Shown: piece after piece, positions 34,916 through 45,470 of the stretch
Numbering within the stretch: the stretch's first letter is position 1
Layout of the letters: the number at the start of each line of letters is the position of its first letter
Assembly (NCBI RefSeq): GCF_964340395.1
Contig: NC_135552.1
Coordinates: forward strand, 5,136,701-5,200,700
Direction of reading: 5' to 3'
Source: Glandiceps talaboti
Taxonomy: Eukaryota; Hemichordata; Enteropneusta; Spengelidae
Length of the DNA stretch: 64,000 nucleotides
Notes under the pieces: generated by a model
Databases searched by the model: none
What the model was told of the DNA's origin: nothing
Seen by the model: only the letters and a program-made list of their open reading frames with translations
Made by a program: the position numbers and the translations under genes

Positions 34916-35640
34916 ACTTGTCCTATATTTGTAATTGTGTGTAATGTGAGAGACATAAAATCTGTTTTCCCATCATGGCATTTAAACTGATGATCTGTAG
35001 CAAAATCAATACAATGGCGCTATAGGTTTACGCATTGGCGGATACATATCCAATTGAATGTGTTAAAAGTAGGAAAATCTTTTTTTTAAAGATATTTTAT
35101 AGTGTCTTTGGACAAAATGCTACAACTTAGACGTCTTCATTGCAAAATATACTCGTTTTAAAGTGCTCTTGCAGGGATTTGAAATATTTAGAATTGTCGT
35201 CCGTCATTTCCGTGATGTTATTTATAATATCATATATACCACAGGTCGAAAGATTAGCACACTATCCAAATTACGGAGAGACGTGCGTGGCCAAGACTGA
35301 CCAATCACAGCGAGAGTTAAAACTTTCAGATCTTGCCCTTTAACAGCAATTACTATAAGGGCTAATCGCAACAAGAACTAAACACATTATGATATTATTA
35401 ATAGATAGTGATGATTTTCTAAAAAATGTGTAATGCACTTTCACAAAATGATTTTAAATGATTAAGATTTTCGCATTAAAAATCTTAATCATTTTGAAAG
35501 AGTACTTTAGTATGGATTTAAATTAGGAATCCGTCATTTCCTTAATGTGTGTTTTTTTATCTCTGAAGTAACATTACATACATATGCCATAGATGTGAGT
35601 GGGTGGCATATGTGCAATATCAATACTGTTGAATAGAACG
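34915..35640. other. GPCR 3 upstream region
   Basis: No gene. At about 35440-35510 there is an imperfect inverted repeat (TTAAATGATTAAGATTTT against AAAATCTTAATCATTTT). From about 35640 the sequence matches the GPCR 2 upstream region. Confidence 0.45.
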
Positions 35641-35851
35641 TACACTATCCTCTTAGGGGGAAACGTGGACAACATGGACCAATCAGAAAAGCCTCATTAT
35701 TATAGGGAAATGAAGGGAATCGACTACTCATTTTCTGATAACCCCGTCAACTAACGACCATAACTGTGATGCTATGTGTTGATACCAACAGCTACACACG
35801 TAAAGTGGATTGCTGTTTACGATCTCTTCGCTACACACAGAGATAGACATC

Positions 35852-36862
35852 ATGGGGCATAGTAACACCACCGATGTGATATCAGCACAGGCTAGCATGA
35901 TGAAGTTACCGGACGTCTGGGTAACCCAAGTTGTTGGTACCATCGAAGCCATCATGGCTATACTTGCCCTCGTTGGCAACGTGGTTTTCTTTGCGGTGAT
36001 TCTGCTGAAGAAACAACTTCGTACATATGGTAACGTCTACTTGGCTAATCTCAGCGTAACTGATATACTTGCAGCAGTATTCATTTCTGCAATATCCAGC
36101 GACTCCTACTTTCGCCGTGGTTGGAGATTTTCAAGAACATTTTGCGTTCTCCATCAGAAACTGCATCCTGGCTTGTTAACAATATCCTTAATGCTCAGTG
36201 CCGGTATTGCCCTGAACAGATACGTGTATGTTGTCCACAACGAGAAATATCGTCGGCTTACCAACAAAGTGTCGGTGGCAATATCTCTGGCGATATGTTG
36301 GATTTATCCCATAATACTATACTCCACGGGTGACATTAATAAGTCGAAGTACCAGCCTCTTGTATTTAGGTGCCGAGGGTACGACACCCCTTTGATAAAG
36401 ATATATTTTATCTACGGCACCAACTACATTGCAACCGCTGTTGTCGTTGTAAGTTATTTTCTGATATTCCTGTTCATACGTAAAAGTCGACGACGAATCC
36501 AGGCTCACGACACTAACCAGCAAAGCAGCAGCAGCAACAACAACAGCAACAACAACAACAACAAGAAAAGTCCAAACCCACAAGAAGTGCGTATGGTAAA
36601 GGTCCTAATAGCCGTGTTCTGTCTTTGCCTCCTCGGTTACTTGCCGTTTTTAATCTTATTGAACGTTTACAGAGCGTTAGGCACGAGACCATCACCCGAT
36701 ACCCTATTGCTTTTGTACCCGTGCATGCACATCGGTGGCGTTATCAACCCGATCTTGTATGGTGTAAGCAACAAGAACGTTCGGAAAGCCTACAAAGAGT
36801 TGATAACAGGTCGAATAATCTACAAACCACCGACAACAACCACACATATTACAAATACTTGA
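35852..36862 (+). CDS. Class A GPCR, moody/Tre1/melatonin-receptor-like (paralogue 3)
   Basis: 336 residues from ATG at 35852, the start that matches paralogue 2; an in-frame ATG at 35810 would add 14 residues. It has the same motif series: GNV, Asp2.50, NRY, CWIYP, LGYLP, NPILYG. By eye there are fewer than ten nucleotide differences from paralogue 2 over about 430 nt of TM1-TM4. Divergence is then strong through extracellular loop 2 (NKSKYQPLVFRCRGYDTPL), followed by renewed similarity from TM5 on. The third intracellular loop contains a Ser/Asn/Lys run encoded by AGC/AAC/AAG repeats (36521-36568) where the paralogues have a mixed Gln/Asn segment; this is probably repeat slippage. It is the product of the most recent tandem duplication, about 3.0 kb from paralogue 2, start to start. 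Confidence 0.92.
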   Translation: MGHSNTTDVISAQASMMKLPDVWVTQVVGTIEAIMAILALVGNVVFFAVILLKKQLRTYGNVYLANLSVTDILAAVFISAISSDSYFRRGWRFSRTFCVLHQKLHPGLLTISLMLSAGIALNRYVYVVHNEKYRRLTNKVSVAISLAICWIYPIILYSTGDINKSKYQPLVFRCRGYDTPLIKIYFIYGTNYIATAVVVVSYFLIFLFIRKSRRRIQAHDTNQQSSSSNNNSNNNNNKKSPNPQEVRMVKVLIAVFCLCLLGYLPFLILLNVYRALGTRPSPDTLLLLYPCMHIGGVINPILYGVSNKNVRKAYKELITGRIIYKPPTTTTHITNT

Positions 36863-36979
36863 GTTTTCGAATGACAGGAAATGCAGACGTGGGCAAAAGA
36901 AAGAACTGAGGTGAACAATTCCGTATATTTGTTACTATTATCTAGATTTCTTTTCTAATTGCATTTAATAATTAATTTC

Positions 36980-37869
36980 ACCACATTCTAATATCAAGAT
37001 TATCCAACCCTGACATTACTGATATTTATCTACAATGGCTCTCATGTTACCTAAGAAATCGAAATCAATCAGTAACTATCAATGGTGTCTCTTCAGCATC
37101 CCAAAGTCTGGAATCTGGTGTACCACAAGGTTCCGTGCTCGGTCCCTTACTTTTCTGCATATTCATCTCACTTGGACAGCTTATTCGTCAACGTGACTTG
37201 AATTTCACCTGTACGCAGACGACAATCAATTGTAATTATCAGTTTTACCGTTAGACACCTCACCCTCAGTCGACATCATGGAATCAGACGTTCATGACAC
37301 CAAATCCTGGATGACCCGAAATAAATCAAAACTGAAGTATGGTAAAACTGAAATGCTGCTTATAAGATCTAAGTTCAGGCACCTGCCATGTCCAATCAAC
37401 CAATTCTCGATTGGCTCTAGTAACATAGACTGTCGACAGTTGTTCGTGCTTTTTTGCTACGTTTTTATCTAAAACTACATTCGTCACTCGTTGCTATCAC
37501 TATGCGGTTATAGTATTGGGCCGGATCGAGGCGAGGCGACGACATTAGTTTTAGTTAAAACGTAGCAAAAAAAAGGCACGAACGACTGTCGACTGTACGT
37601 GTCTATAGTAACATCCAATCAGATTCAGCTAGGAATATAGGAGTCATCTTTGATTGTCATCATACGTACAGAAAACATATCTGCAACCTGTCACTCCATT
37701 TACTTTCATCTCTGCAACATCGGTGATGTTCGTCATTTTCTCAGTAAGACAGCAACTGATCAAGCCCTCCCTTTTTCCAATCTTGACTATGGCAATGCAC
37801 TTCTTTACAGACTACCATATGAACACAGCTGCCAGGATCATCAAATTCGTGCAAATGACTACTATTAAT

Positions 37870-37870
<1 letters not shown>
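36980..37870 (+). pseudogene. LINE reverse transcriptase relic (CR1/L2-like)
   Basis: Shifting frames give ITDIYLQWLSCYLRNRNQSV, SGVPQGSVLGPLLF (about 37109-37152; the RT motif before the catalytic site), then LYADDNQL (about 37210-37233; the catalytic YADD) in another frame, then a KSWMTRNKSKLKYGKTEMLL stretch (37308) and FSNLDYGNALLYRLP (37777-37821), which follows the RT in CR1/L2-type elements. The 5' part is missing and frameshifts are present. A foldback element is inserted at about 37427-37605. Confidence 0.85.
37427..37605 (+). mobile_element. Foldback MITE nested in the LINE relic
   Basis: Long imperfect terminal inverted repeats: CAGTTGTTCGTGC...GCTACGTTTT on the left (37437-37474) against the complement of AAAACGTAGC...GCACGAACGACTG on the right (37557-37594), extending into AAACTA and GTC stretches inside. 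The 9-bp direct repeat TAGTAACAT flanks it at 37418-37426 and 37606-37614, which would fit an 8-9 bp target-site duplication of hAT or Mutator-like type. No coding sequence, so it is non-autonomous. Confidence 0.75.
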
Positions 37871-38146
<276 letters not shown>

Positions 38147-38170
38147 CACGTAAAGTGAACGACTGTAATA

Positions 38171-38212
38171 TTACGCCTGAAGATCCTTCGGGTGAAACGA
38201 TCCGTAGCGTAA
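38171..38212 (+). ncRNA. Hammerhead-ribozyme-like motif (family 2, copy d)
   Basis: Near-complete type-I fold: stem I TTACGC (38171-38176) with GCGTAA (38207-38212); core CTGAAGA (38177-38183, fits CUGANGA); stem II TCCTTCGGGT; GAAA (38194-38197); stem III ACG-ATC-CGT (38197-38205); cleavage-type triplet GTA at 38204-38206. As in family 1, the base of stem II would be U-U instead of G-C, so activity is uncertain. The motif sits in a 110-bp AT-tract-bounded unit (38144-38255). The paralogue at 42730-42771 differs in the stem III loop only (A to G), leaving all pairs intact. Confidence 0.75.
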
Positions 38213-38252
38213 ATCCATAATGTAATATCATACTCGTCTTCTGTCTTCTTTC

Positions 38253-38381
<129 letters not shown>

Positions 38382-39540
38382 GTGCACTTCACATTTTACA
38401 TTACCAAGACTCGTATCATACATATTATATAAATAGAAGAATTTGTTTGGTGACAAGTCCGTTTTCAAGCTGCGCTACTTGAGTAGTATTCTCTCAATCA
38501 GTAAGCCAACAGTTATATTCACTGAAAATTGTTAAAATACCAATATTTGGACACTCCACTTGTCAATGTGATGTGGAAGTCTTTTCCGTCTGTAAGTCAC
38601 TGCTACCATGAAAGGCTGAACTCATTGTTGCACGGGGCGTTCATCTTGTGTGCGGGCCCAAAAATGAATTTGAATGGCCCATACTGTGTGCACCTTTACG
38701 CAAATATGCTTACCCACGAGTGATTCAATATCGTTCAGGGTGTACGATGTTATGATCAAGTCATTATATATAACCAAAAAAAAAAACAATTTTAAAAAAC
38801 ACGTTGCAGTTACAGTTAGCATGTCTTTAAATTCAAAGTAACTATATGTTTATTAACCTACATGTAAAAAGATCAACATATATATCTTCTGTTAGACTTA
38901 ACTTAATACTAGAACTCTTTCAGTTTAAGAAATATATGAATATAAGAATATTATGTCCTCTGTCGTTACATTTGAACCATCTCTGTTAATCATTCATTTG
39001 ATAAACGTTGTGTCTCTGATCTGATTGAATATGAAATGATGGCTTGCCAAAAAGATTCACGAAACGTGAAATTTGATCGCATGAATTTATCGTGAAGGCA
39101 ATGAACACTTAATAGGCTTTATTTCCTGTATATGTATTTGGAGAATATTTTCATGAAATAATGATATCACAATGTATGCTATGAACAATTTCAGATGTAC
39201 ATGTATTTAAGTAATTATGTTATTCTTTGTGAAAGGTATCTATTTGATTGAAATAAAAGAATGTCTACAAAATTTAAAAAAGATGTCATTCAGATGTACA
39301 TTACAGGACAATTTGTGGGTATATTGTATGTGATAAATGTGTATGCGTATATACTGCAGTGTAGATTAGTACGGTTTTATTGCATATGTTCCGAAACGGG
39401 CTTAATCTACCTCCTCCGTATATCATCTTCCCACGAACGGTGAAGGAATATAATACTTCTAAGAATTATACTGACACTCTAGCAAATGATAATAAATGAA
39501 CATAAAAAGTGGAAGAATAACAAACAGTAAATATACGCAT

Positions 39541-39728
39541 GTATACGTATGTATGTATGTATGTATGTATGTGTATGTATCTATGTATGTATCTATGTAT
39601 GTATGTATGTATGTATGCAACTATGTATGTGATGTAACTATGTATGTATGTATGTATGTATGTATGTATGTATGTATGTATGTATGCAACTATGTAACTA
39701 TGTATGTATGTATGTATGTATGTATGTT
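39541..39728 (+). repeat. (GTAT)n microsatellite
   Basis: Interrupted GTAT array (CAACTATGTA and CTATGTATGT interruptions), far longer than the matching array in the duplicate (43856-43906), showing independent length change since duplication. Confidence 0.96.
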
Positions 39729-40062
39729 AGTACATGTACGTCGCTATCCGCTATGGCAAGCCAAGTAGGCAAAAAGAATATTTTGAATTGGAATTTTGTT
39801 TTCAAAATGTTTTATATTGCTTGTACGATTTCCTTTTATATGTCCAATTTTCTGTTATTTTTCTGCCATTTTTATATATATTTTCACTTTTCAAATATAT
39901 TTTTGTCTTATCTTCTTTTAGTTCAAGTTTTTGTTTTGTTTTGTTTTTTATTTCGAGCCGACTTCTTTTTATTCTTTTGGCGATTTTTTTTGTTTCCAGT
40001 CTAGGACCACTCGATTTCCATCGCAGGGGTGTGGAGTAGCTCTGATATGACTGACGTCTGGT

Positions 40063-41080
40063 AGGCCTAACATGTTGTTATACTCAACTCGCGTGCACAC
40101 TTGATTTGAATACACACGAATTCTATAATTCAATGAACTACATTCTAGATAGGCGGGCGATGGTTCTTGGAGTTTTAATGCGTTTTTTTATATATTTTTG
40201 ATACACATGTTACATTCTATGACTGCACGAAATACATTCTAGCGTCGGGCGGTCGACGGTCTAGGAAGCTTGCACGAAATACATTTAATGCATTCAATGC
40301 GTTGAATGAGTGTATCATGGACATTCTACGATCGGGTGATCGGCTGAGGAACTTGTATTATAAAGGAATGGACTCATTACGTTCAATAAGTTTATATTTC
40401 AAATAACTTTTTCGAAATTTTATTTGAATAACTTTATTGTGGGATATCGAAGTGTTTGTATTTTTCTAGCGGGTAGTGTGACTCGCCTGTGTACATTAAC
40501 TTCATATGAAATATGTGTATACTGTACTATCATTCAAACAAAGGGCATATTAACACTATTTTGTTAAACACCACTTTTTGTGTACACTAATCTAGACAAG
40601 TATGTGCGAGCAGCATATCAACTTCATACTTCATGCTATGAAAAGATACGGAAGTGGCCGGAGGGATAAAGACTAAGATGAGGAATATATCACATGTAAT
40701 TCTTACGGAGTTCATATGACCACAGGCATTCTTTGATATCACAAACAGAATTTTTTAATCAACCTAACCAAAAAGGCTATGATGTTAATTCCCTGGAAAA
40801 CTTCGAACTTGTCCGGATTCATGTTCTTTTTACACCGAAATGGTACATGATTTTGAAAATGCATGCTATCAACCACAATAATTCAAAACTATTGCACTCA
40901 ATATAGACATGGAGGTAGGAAGGACTTTTTACCTCCACGATGTAGAGGAGATGCGTTCCGTATTTTGTTAACCAATTTATGCAAATCACAACCATCGTCA
41001 TAAGCGAAGTAGTTCGGCAAACCTTCACTATGGCACAACAACCAAATTAAGAAACAGCAGTAAATCTGTGATAGTGACTC
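40063..41080. other. Segment present only in duplication copy 1
   Basis: In copy 2 GACTTCTGGTAG (44132-44143) is followed directly by ACTCTGAGCCGAAATG; in copy 1 these two stretches are separated by this roughly 1-kb segment. It is an insertion here or a deletion there. It contains a degenerate tandem of about 90 bp (ACGAAATACATT motifs at 40226, 40274) and no gene. Confidence 0.55.
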
Positions 41081-41188
41081 TGAGCCGAAATGTTGAACTA
41101 AATACCATCCCACAGTTAAACACTGCTATACAAATCACTGCTATCCTATATATTTCTGTCCTTTCTGTTCTGATTTCTCTGTTTTGCA

Positions 41189-41247
41189 CTCACTCACTCA
41201 CTCACTCACTCACTCACTCACTCACTCACTCACTCACTCACTCACTA
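41189..41247 (+). repeat. (CACT)n microsatellite
   Basis: Pure CACT/ACTC array. It occupies the place held by ATTC repeats in the related copy at 34.5 kb. Confidence 0.96.
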
Positions 41248-41249
41248 AG

Positions 41250-41635
41250 ACACCAACGACTTTCGCTCTGTTCGGCTGCCACAAATTTGGTCTGTTAATG
41301 GTTGTATTTCTTTGTAAGGAGTGAAGTATTGCCTTCAGCAAAATAGATGTGTCAGCTTTTTACCCAATTTAAAACGAGTATATTTATATTTGTAAATCTA
41401 CAATCGCTATCCTTCAGAACAGTGCTTTTAAAGTGTCTGTTGTTACCATGACAATGGAACAAATAGATAAATAAATGGCGAAGGTTGATCAAATTATTTC
41501 AGTTGCGGTTTCCCTACAGAAGAAATGCTTTAAAACGGTTATTGCGAATTGTATGCAGTGTACCAGTTGTGAGAATTTTTTAAAGATTAACAGATTGTTC
41601 TCTAAGATTCTGTGAAAACTATATTCGTCAAGCTC
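41250..41635 (+). repeat. Duplicated 385-bp segment, copy 2
   Basis: Nearly identical to 34532-34915, from AGACACCAACGACTTTCGC to TTCGTCAAGCTCTCTC. Noncoding. Confidence 0.88.
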
Positions 41636-41754
41636 TCTCTCATATATATATATATATAGTAAATAGTTTCAAACTCGTAGAATAGAGTGCTCGATGCTTG
41701 GGTAAGCAGGGCGGGAATAATCAAAGTAATGTTGGTTGGAACTTGAGGTGCTTA

Positions 41755-41797
41755 GTTGTTACTCCGAGTTTCACGCTCAAAGCGATCATCAGACAAC
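41755..41797 (-). ncRNA. Hammerhead-ribozyme-like motif (family 1, copy b', minus strand)
   Basis: Exact mirror of the plus-strand copy at 41799-41841. The two motifs abut at the 5' ends of stem I. Read through, a transcript from either strand would contain one motif and the antisense of the other and would fold into a long perfect hairpin instead of two ribozymes. Confidence 0.72.
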
Positions 41798-41798
41798 T

Positions 41799-41841
41799 GT
41801 TGTCTGATGATCGCTTTGAGCGTGAAACTCGGAGTAACAAC
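41799..41841 (+). ncRNA. Hammerhead-ribozyme-like motif (family 1, copy b, plus strand)
   Basis: Stem I GTTGT (41799-41803) pairs with ACAAC (41837-41841); core CTGATGA (41804-41810); stem II CGC-TTTGA-GCG flanked by U-U; GAAA (41824-41827); stem III ACT-CGG-AGT; triplet GTA (41834-41836). The fold is complete apart from the non-canonical stem II base. Confidence 0.75.
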
Positions 41842-41874
41842 TAAGCACCTCAAGTTCCAACCAACATTACTTTG

Positions 41875-41983
<109 letters not shown>

Positions 41984-42051
41984 TAATTCAGTGTAAGAGG
42001 TAAGTCATAAACTGAAGGAAAAGCGCTCAATACTGAGAAGTAGAGCTGTAT

Positions 42052-42177
42052 TACACAAAATACACAAGTTATGGTACGGAGCCGTTACTCAGAGTTTCAC
42101 GCTTGAATGCGATCTTCGGACGACGCATTCAAGCGTGAAACTCTGAGTAACGGCTCCGTACCATAACTTGTGTATTT

Positions 42178-42183
<6 letters not shown>
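42052..42183. repeat. Perfect inverted repeat with a truncated hammerhead core
   Basis: 60-bp arms at 42052-42111 and 42124-42183, exactly complementary, around a 12-nt centre. From the centre outward each arm reads CGC...GCGTGAAACTCTGAGTAACGG, i.e. stem II, GAAA and stem III of a family 1 hammerhead. The centre supplies CGGACGA where CTGANGA would be, and no 5' stem I half pairs with AACGG, so the ribozyme is incomplete. The right arm ends in an AT tract (42182-42275). Confidence 0.9.

Positions 42184-42275
<92 letters not shown>
42184..42275. repeat. (AT)n tract
   Basis: About 92 bp of pure AT following the second palindrome. Confidence 0.97.
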
Positions 42276-42276
<1 letters not shown>

Positions 42277-42322
42277 CTCCGTGAGTATCAATCTGCTAAG
42301 ACATTGCTCTATACCGCAGTGG

Positions 42323-42478
42323 CAGAGCGCAATAGTTTTGGTAGTACTGGAACTCTTTCTTGGTTGTAACTCGGAGTTACAACCAAGAAAGATCATCAGA
42401 CAACTGTTGTCTGATGATCGCACAATGCGTGAAACTCCGAGTTACAACCAAGAAAGAGTTCCAGTACTACCAAAACTA

Positions 42479-42480
<2 letters not shown>
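42323..42480. repeat. Rearranged inverted repeat around hammerhead copy c
   Basis: The left part (about 42332-42377: GTTTTGGTAGTACTGGAAC...GTAACTCGGAG) is the complement of the right end (42434-42478). A direct partial copy of TTACAACCAAGAAAG (42377-42391) and a small palindrome (ATCATCAGACAAC-T-GTTGTCTGATGAT) lie between. It looks like a palindrome of the 41.8-kb type that has lost part of one arm. Confidence 0.8.
42406..42448 (+). ncRNA. Hammerhead-ribozyme-like motif (family 1, copy c)
   Basis: Stem I GTTGT (42406-42410) with ACAAC (42444-42448); core CTGATGA (42411-42417); stem II CGCA-CAA-TGCG; GAAA (42431-42434); stem III ACT/AGT (42434-42442); triplet GTT. The sequence downstream (AGAGTTCCAGTACTACCAAAAC then TA repeats) is the same as at 9.2 kb, so copies a and c are members of one dispersed element. 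Confidence 0.75.
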
Positions 42481-42518
<38 letters not shown>

Positions 42519-42589
42519 ATATAAGTGACTCGATGGATAGATAGTGAAAGTTCGAAGTCGTCCTTACTTCCAATCCCAAGTTGAAATCT

Positions 42590-42635
42590 TGATAGCGACG
42601 TTTCAGTGTGTCTTGCACACCTTTATCAAGCTACA
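42590..42635 (-). ncRNA. Degenerate hammerhead-like remnant (family 3)
   Basis: On the minus strand: TGTAGC then TTGATAA in place of CTGANGA, a good stem II (GTGTG-CAAGA-CACAC), TGAAAC, GTC triplet, then GCTATC able to pair with the 5' side. Two core positions are changed, so at best it is a decayed copy of a hammerhead from a Penelope-like or similar element. Confidence 0.4.
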
Positions 42636-42699
42636 GTACAAGGATGACTAATAAAATAAAACCAACAGCGCTCATACGAACGACGAATATATATATATA

Positions 42700-44144
42700 A
42701 AGCATGTAAAGTGAATAACGACTGCAATATTACGCCTGAAGATCCTTCGGGTGAAACGGTCCGTAGCGTAAATCCATAATGTAATATCATACTCGTCTTC
42801 CGTCTTCTTTCATTATATATATATACACATATTCTCTCAATCAGTGAGCCAACAGTTATATTCACTGAAAATTGTTAAAATACCAATATTTGGACACTCC
42901 ACTTGTCAATGTGATGTGAAAGTCTTTTCCGTCTGTAAGTCACTGCTACCATGAAAGGCTGAACTCATGGTTGCACGGGCCGTTCATCTTGTGTGCGGGC
43001 CCAAAAATGAATTTGATTGGTACAATACTGTGTGCACCTTTACGCAAATATGTTTACCCACGAGTGATTCAATATCGTTCAGGGTGTACGATGTTATGAT
43101 TAAGTCATTATATATAACAAAACAAAAATTTTAAAAACACGTTCCAGTTACAGATGGCATGTTTTTAAATTCAAAGTAACTATATGTTTGTTAAACTACA
43201 TATAAAAAGATCAACATATATATCTTCTGTTAGACTTAACTTAACACTAGAACTCTTTCAGTTTGAGAAATATATGAATATATGAATATTATGTCTTCTG
43301 TCGTTACATTTGAACCATCTCTGTAAATCATCAATTTGATAAACGTTGTGCCTCTGATCTGATTGAATATGAAATGATGGCCTGCCTAAAAGTTTCACGA
43401 AACGAGAAATGTGATCGCATGAATTTATCGTGAAGGCAATGGACACTTAATAGGCTTTATTTCCTGTATATGTATTTGGAGAATATTTTCATGAAATAAT
43501 TATATCATAATGTATGCTATGAACAATTTCAGATGTATTTAAGTAATTATGTTATTGTGAGAGATATCTATTTGATTGAAACAAAATTAAAAAAAATGTC
43601 ATACAGATGTATATTACAGGACAATTTGTGGGTATAGTGTGATAAATGTGTATGCATATATACTGCAGTGTAGATTAGTACGGTTTTATTGCATTTGTTC
43701 CGAAACGGGCTTAATCTACCTCCTCCGTATATCATCTTCCCACGAACGGTGAAGGGATATAATACTTCTAAGAATTATACTGACACTCTAGCAAATGATA
43801 ATAAATGAACATAAAAAGTGGAAGAATACCAAACAGTAAATATACGCATGTACACGTATGTATGTATGTATGTATGTATGTATGTATGTATGTATGTATG
43901 TATGTTTTCAAAATCTTTTATATTACTTGTCCAATTTTCTGTTATTTTTCTGCCATTTTTAAAATATTTTTTCACTTTTCAAATATATTTTTGTCTTATC
44001 TTATTTTAGTTCAAGTTTTTTTATTTTGTTTTTTATTTTGGGTTGATTTCTTTTTATTCTTGTGGCGATTTCTTACCAGTCTAGGACCACTCGATTTCCA
44101 TAGCAGGGGTGTGGAGTAGCTCTTATATGACTGACTTCTGGTAG
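42700..44144 (+). repeat. Segmental duplication with hammerhead unit, copy 2
   Basis: Counterpart of 38144-40062. Highly similar, with shorter AT and GTAT arrays and about 80 bp missing after the GTAT array (43906). Confidence 0.85.
42730..42771 (+). ncRNA. Hammerhead-ribozyme-like motif (family 2, copy e)
   Basis: Same fold as the motif at 38171-38212: stem I TTACGC/GCGTAA, core CTGAAGA, GAAA at 42753-42756, stem III ACG-GTC-CGT, triplet GTA. It differs from copy d by one loop base. Short AT tracts flank the unit on both sides (42689-42699 and 42815-42825). It is carried in the duplicated block 42700-44144. Confidence 0.75.
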
Positions 44145-44179
44145 ACTCTGAGCCGAAATGTTGAACTAAATACCATCCG

Positions 44180-44527
44180 ACAGTTATTAATGATTTCGGT
44201 AATTACATTATTTCATAAGAACGCAAACCTCAACTTGCAGATAATTTTGTATATGTATTGATGGTCGATGGTAAAGAAGTGCATGTGTCATTTAAAGCTT
44301 GATGTTGTAACTTATAAGCTATATGGTTAATTCGCATAAGCAATGGGGTTTTTTTTATAATTAGGCAATGTGTTAAATGTGCAAGCTTCAAATTTTGTTT
44401 AGTTTCATATACTTAATTTTCCAATTAAGTGGTACATCATGTATTATAACTATAGTTTAGAATTTTGCATTCCAACAATGTGTGTAAGTCCAAAAATCTA
44501 TAGTAGGCATTCGGTTTAAATCTGGTT
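44180..44527 (+). repeat. Family A fragment
   Basis: TTAATGATTTCGGTAATTA at the left, AATTAGGCAATGTGTTAAA in the middle, and the family end TAGGCATTCGGTTTAAATCTGG at 44504-44525. Degenerate; no left terminal repeat. Confidence 0.65.
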
Positions 44528-45418
44528 AAGAAATAGCCTAATTACCCAAAGTCATTAAATTATGCAAATTATTCATAAAAGCTTAAAGACACAACTGCCC
44601 TATATAAAGAGGATTATGGCTAATCTATGCAAATACGGGACATTCAAACTGCTGTACAGAGGACTAGCTTCTGGGTCTTGTTTTCAGCATTTTGTCTGTG
44701 GTTCGAGAAACACACAGGTCATGTATCATGTACAAATTGTTTGTGAATGTCGTAGGATGGTAACTTGATACACAAATTAGTTGAAAATCAGTCTGTTTGT
44801 TTCATAGAATGAAAAACACCTCTCCAAATGAGACGATTCCCCTGCAAACAGCTGCTTAGATTGTGTGTCATTCAGGATTATTCAAATATGCGGTATTTGC
44901 ATGTGAAAACCCCAGATAGGGAATGTTTATATTTTGGTGATTACTTGCTAGTGAGTCATCACAAGTTCTCCACCTCCAAACGTACAGTCAGTCATATGCA
45001 AAAATGGTCCCGGGCGCCGCCAGTTGCATGTTTAAGCTAAATTAACGAACTTTACAGGGCATATGCGCTTTGTTATGGATAACATATAAACCAAATTATA
45101 TTGAATTTGAAGTATGGGTTCCAAAGATATAGCTTTGATTACTCAAAACCATTAATTATGCAAATAACTAGTTAATATTCATTGGATGTTTACCAAAATC
45201 TAATCAGTAGTCTTTCTCAGTGTAGAACAACAGTGTGTATCCGTACCGTAGCTTCCTGGTTTACCTTACATCGACGTTAGTGGCGCACTTTTGAAATGAA
45301 GCGTGTGTGCGACCAGACGATCGATCGATTAATTATGCAAATTGCTCATTAATATTAATGTGATTTTTACCGAAACCTATCAGTTCTTGTCATTACACAA
45401 CGGAACACTTGTGCCAAA

Positions 45419-45464
<46 letters not shown>

Positions 45465-45470
45465 TTCAGC
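44528..45470 (-). repeat. Family A-related fragment, reverse orientation
   Basis: Reverse-oriented monomer marks (ATAGCCTAATTACC at 44531; CATTAATTATGCAAAT at 45151; GATTAATTATGCAAAT at 45325) and a CA array at 45423-45465. It abuts the plus-oriented fragment, giving a back-to-back arrangement. The frames at 44562-44768 and 44828-45040 show no domain. Confidence 0.55.
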
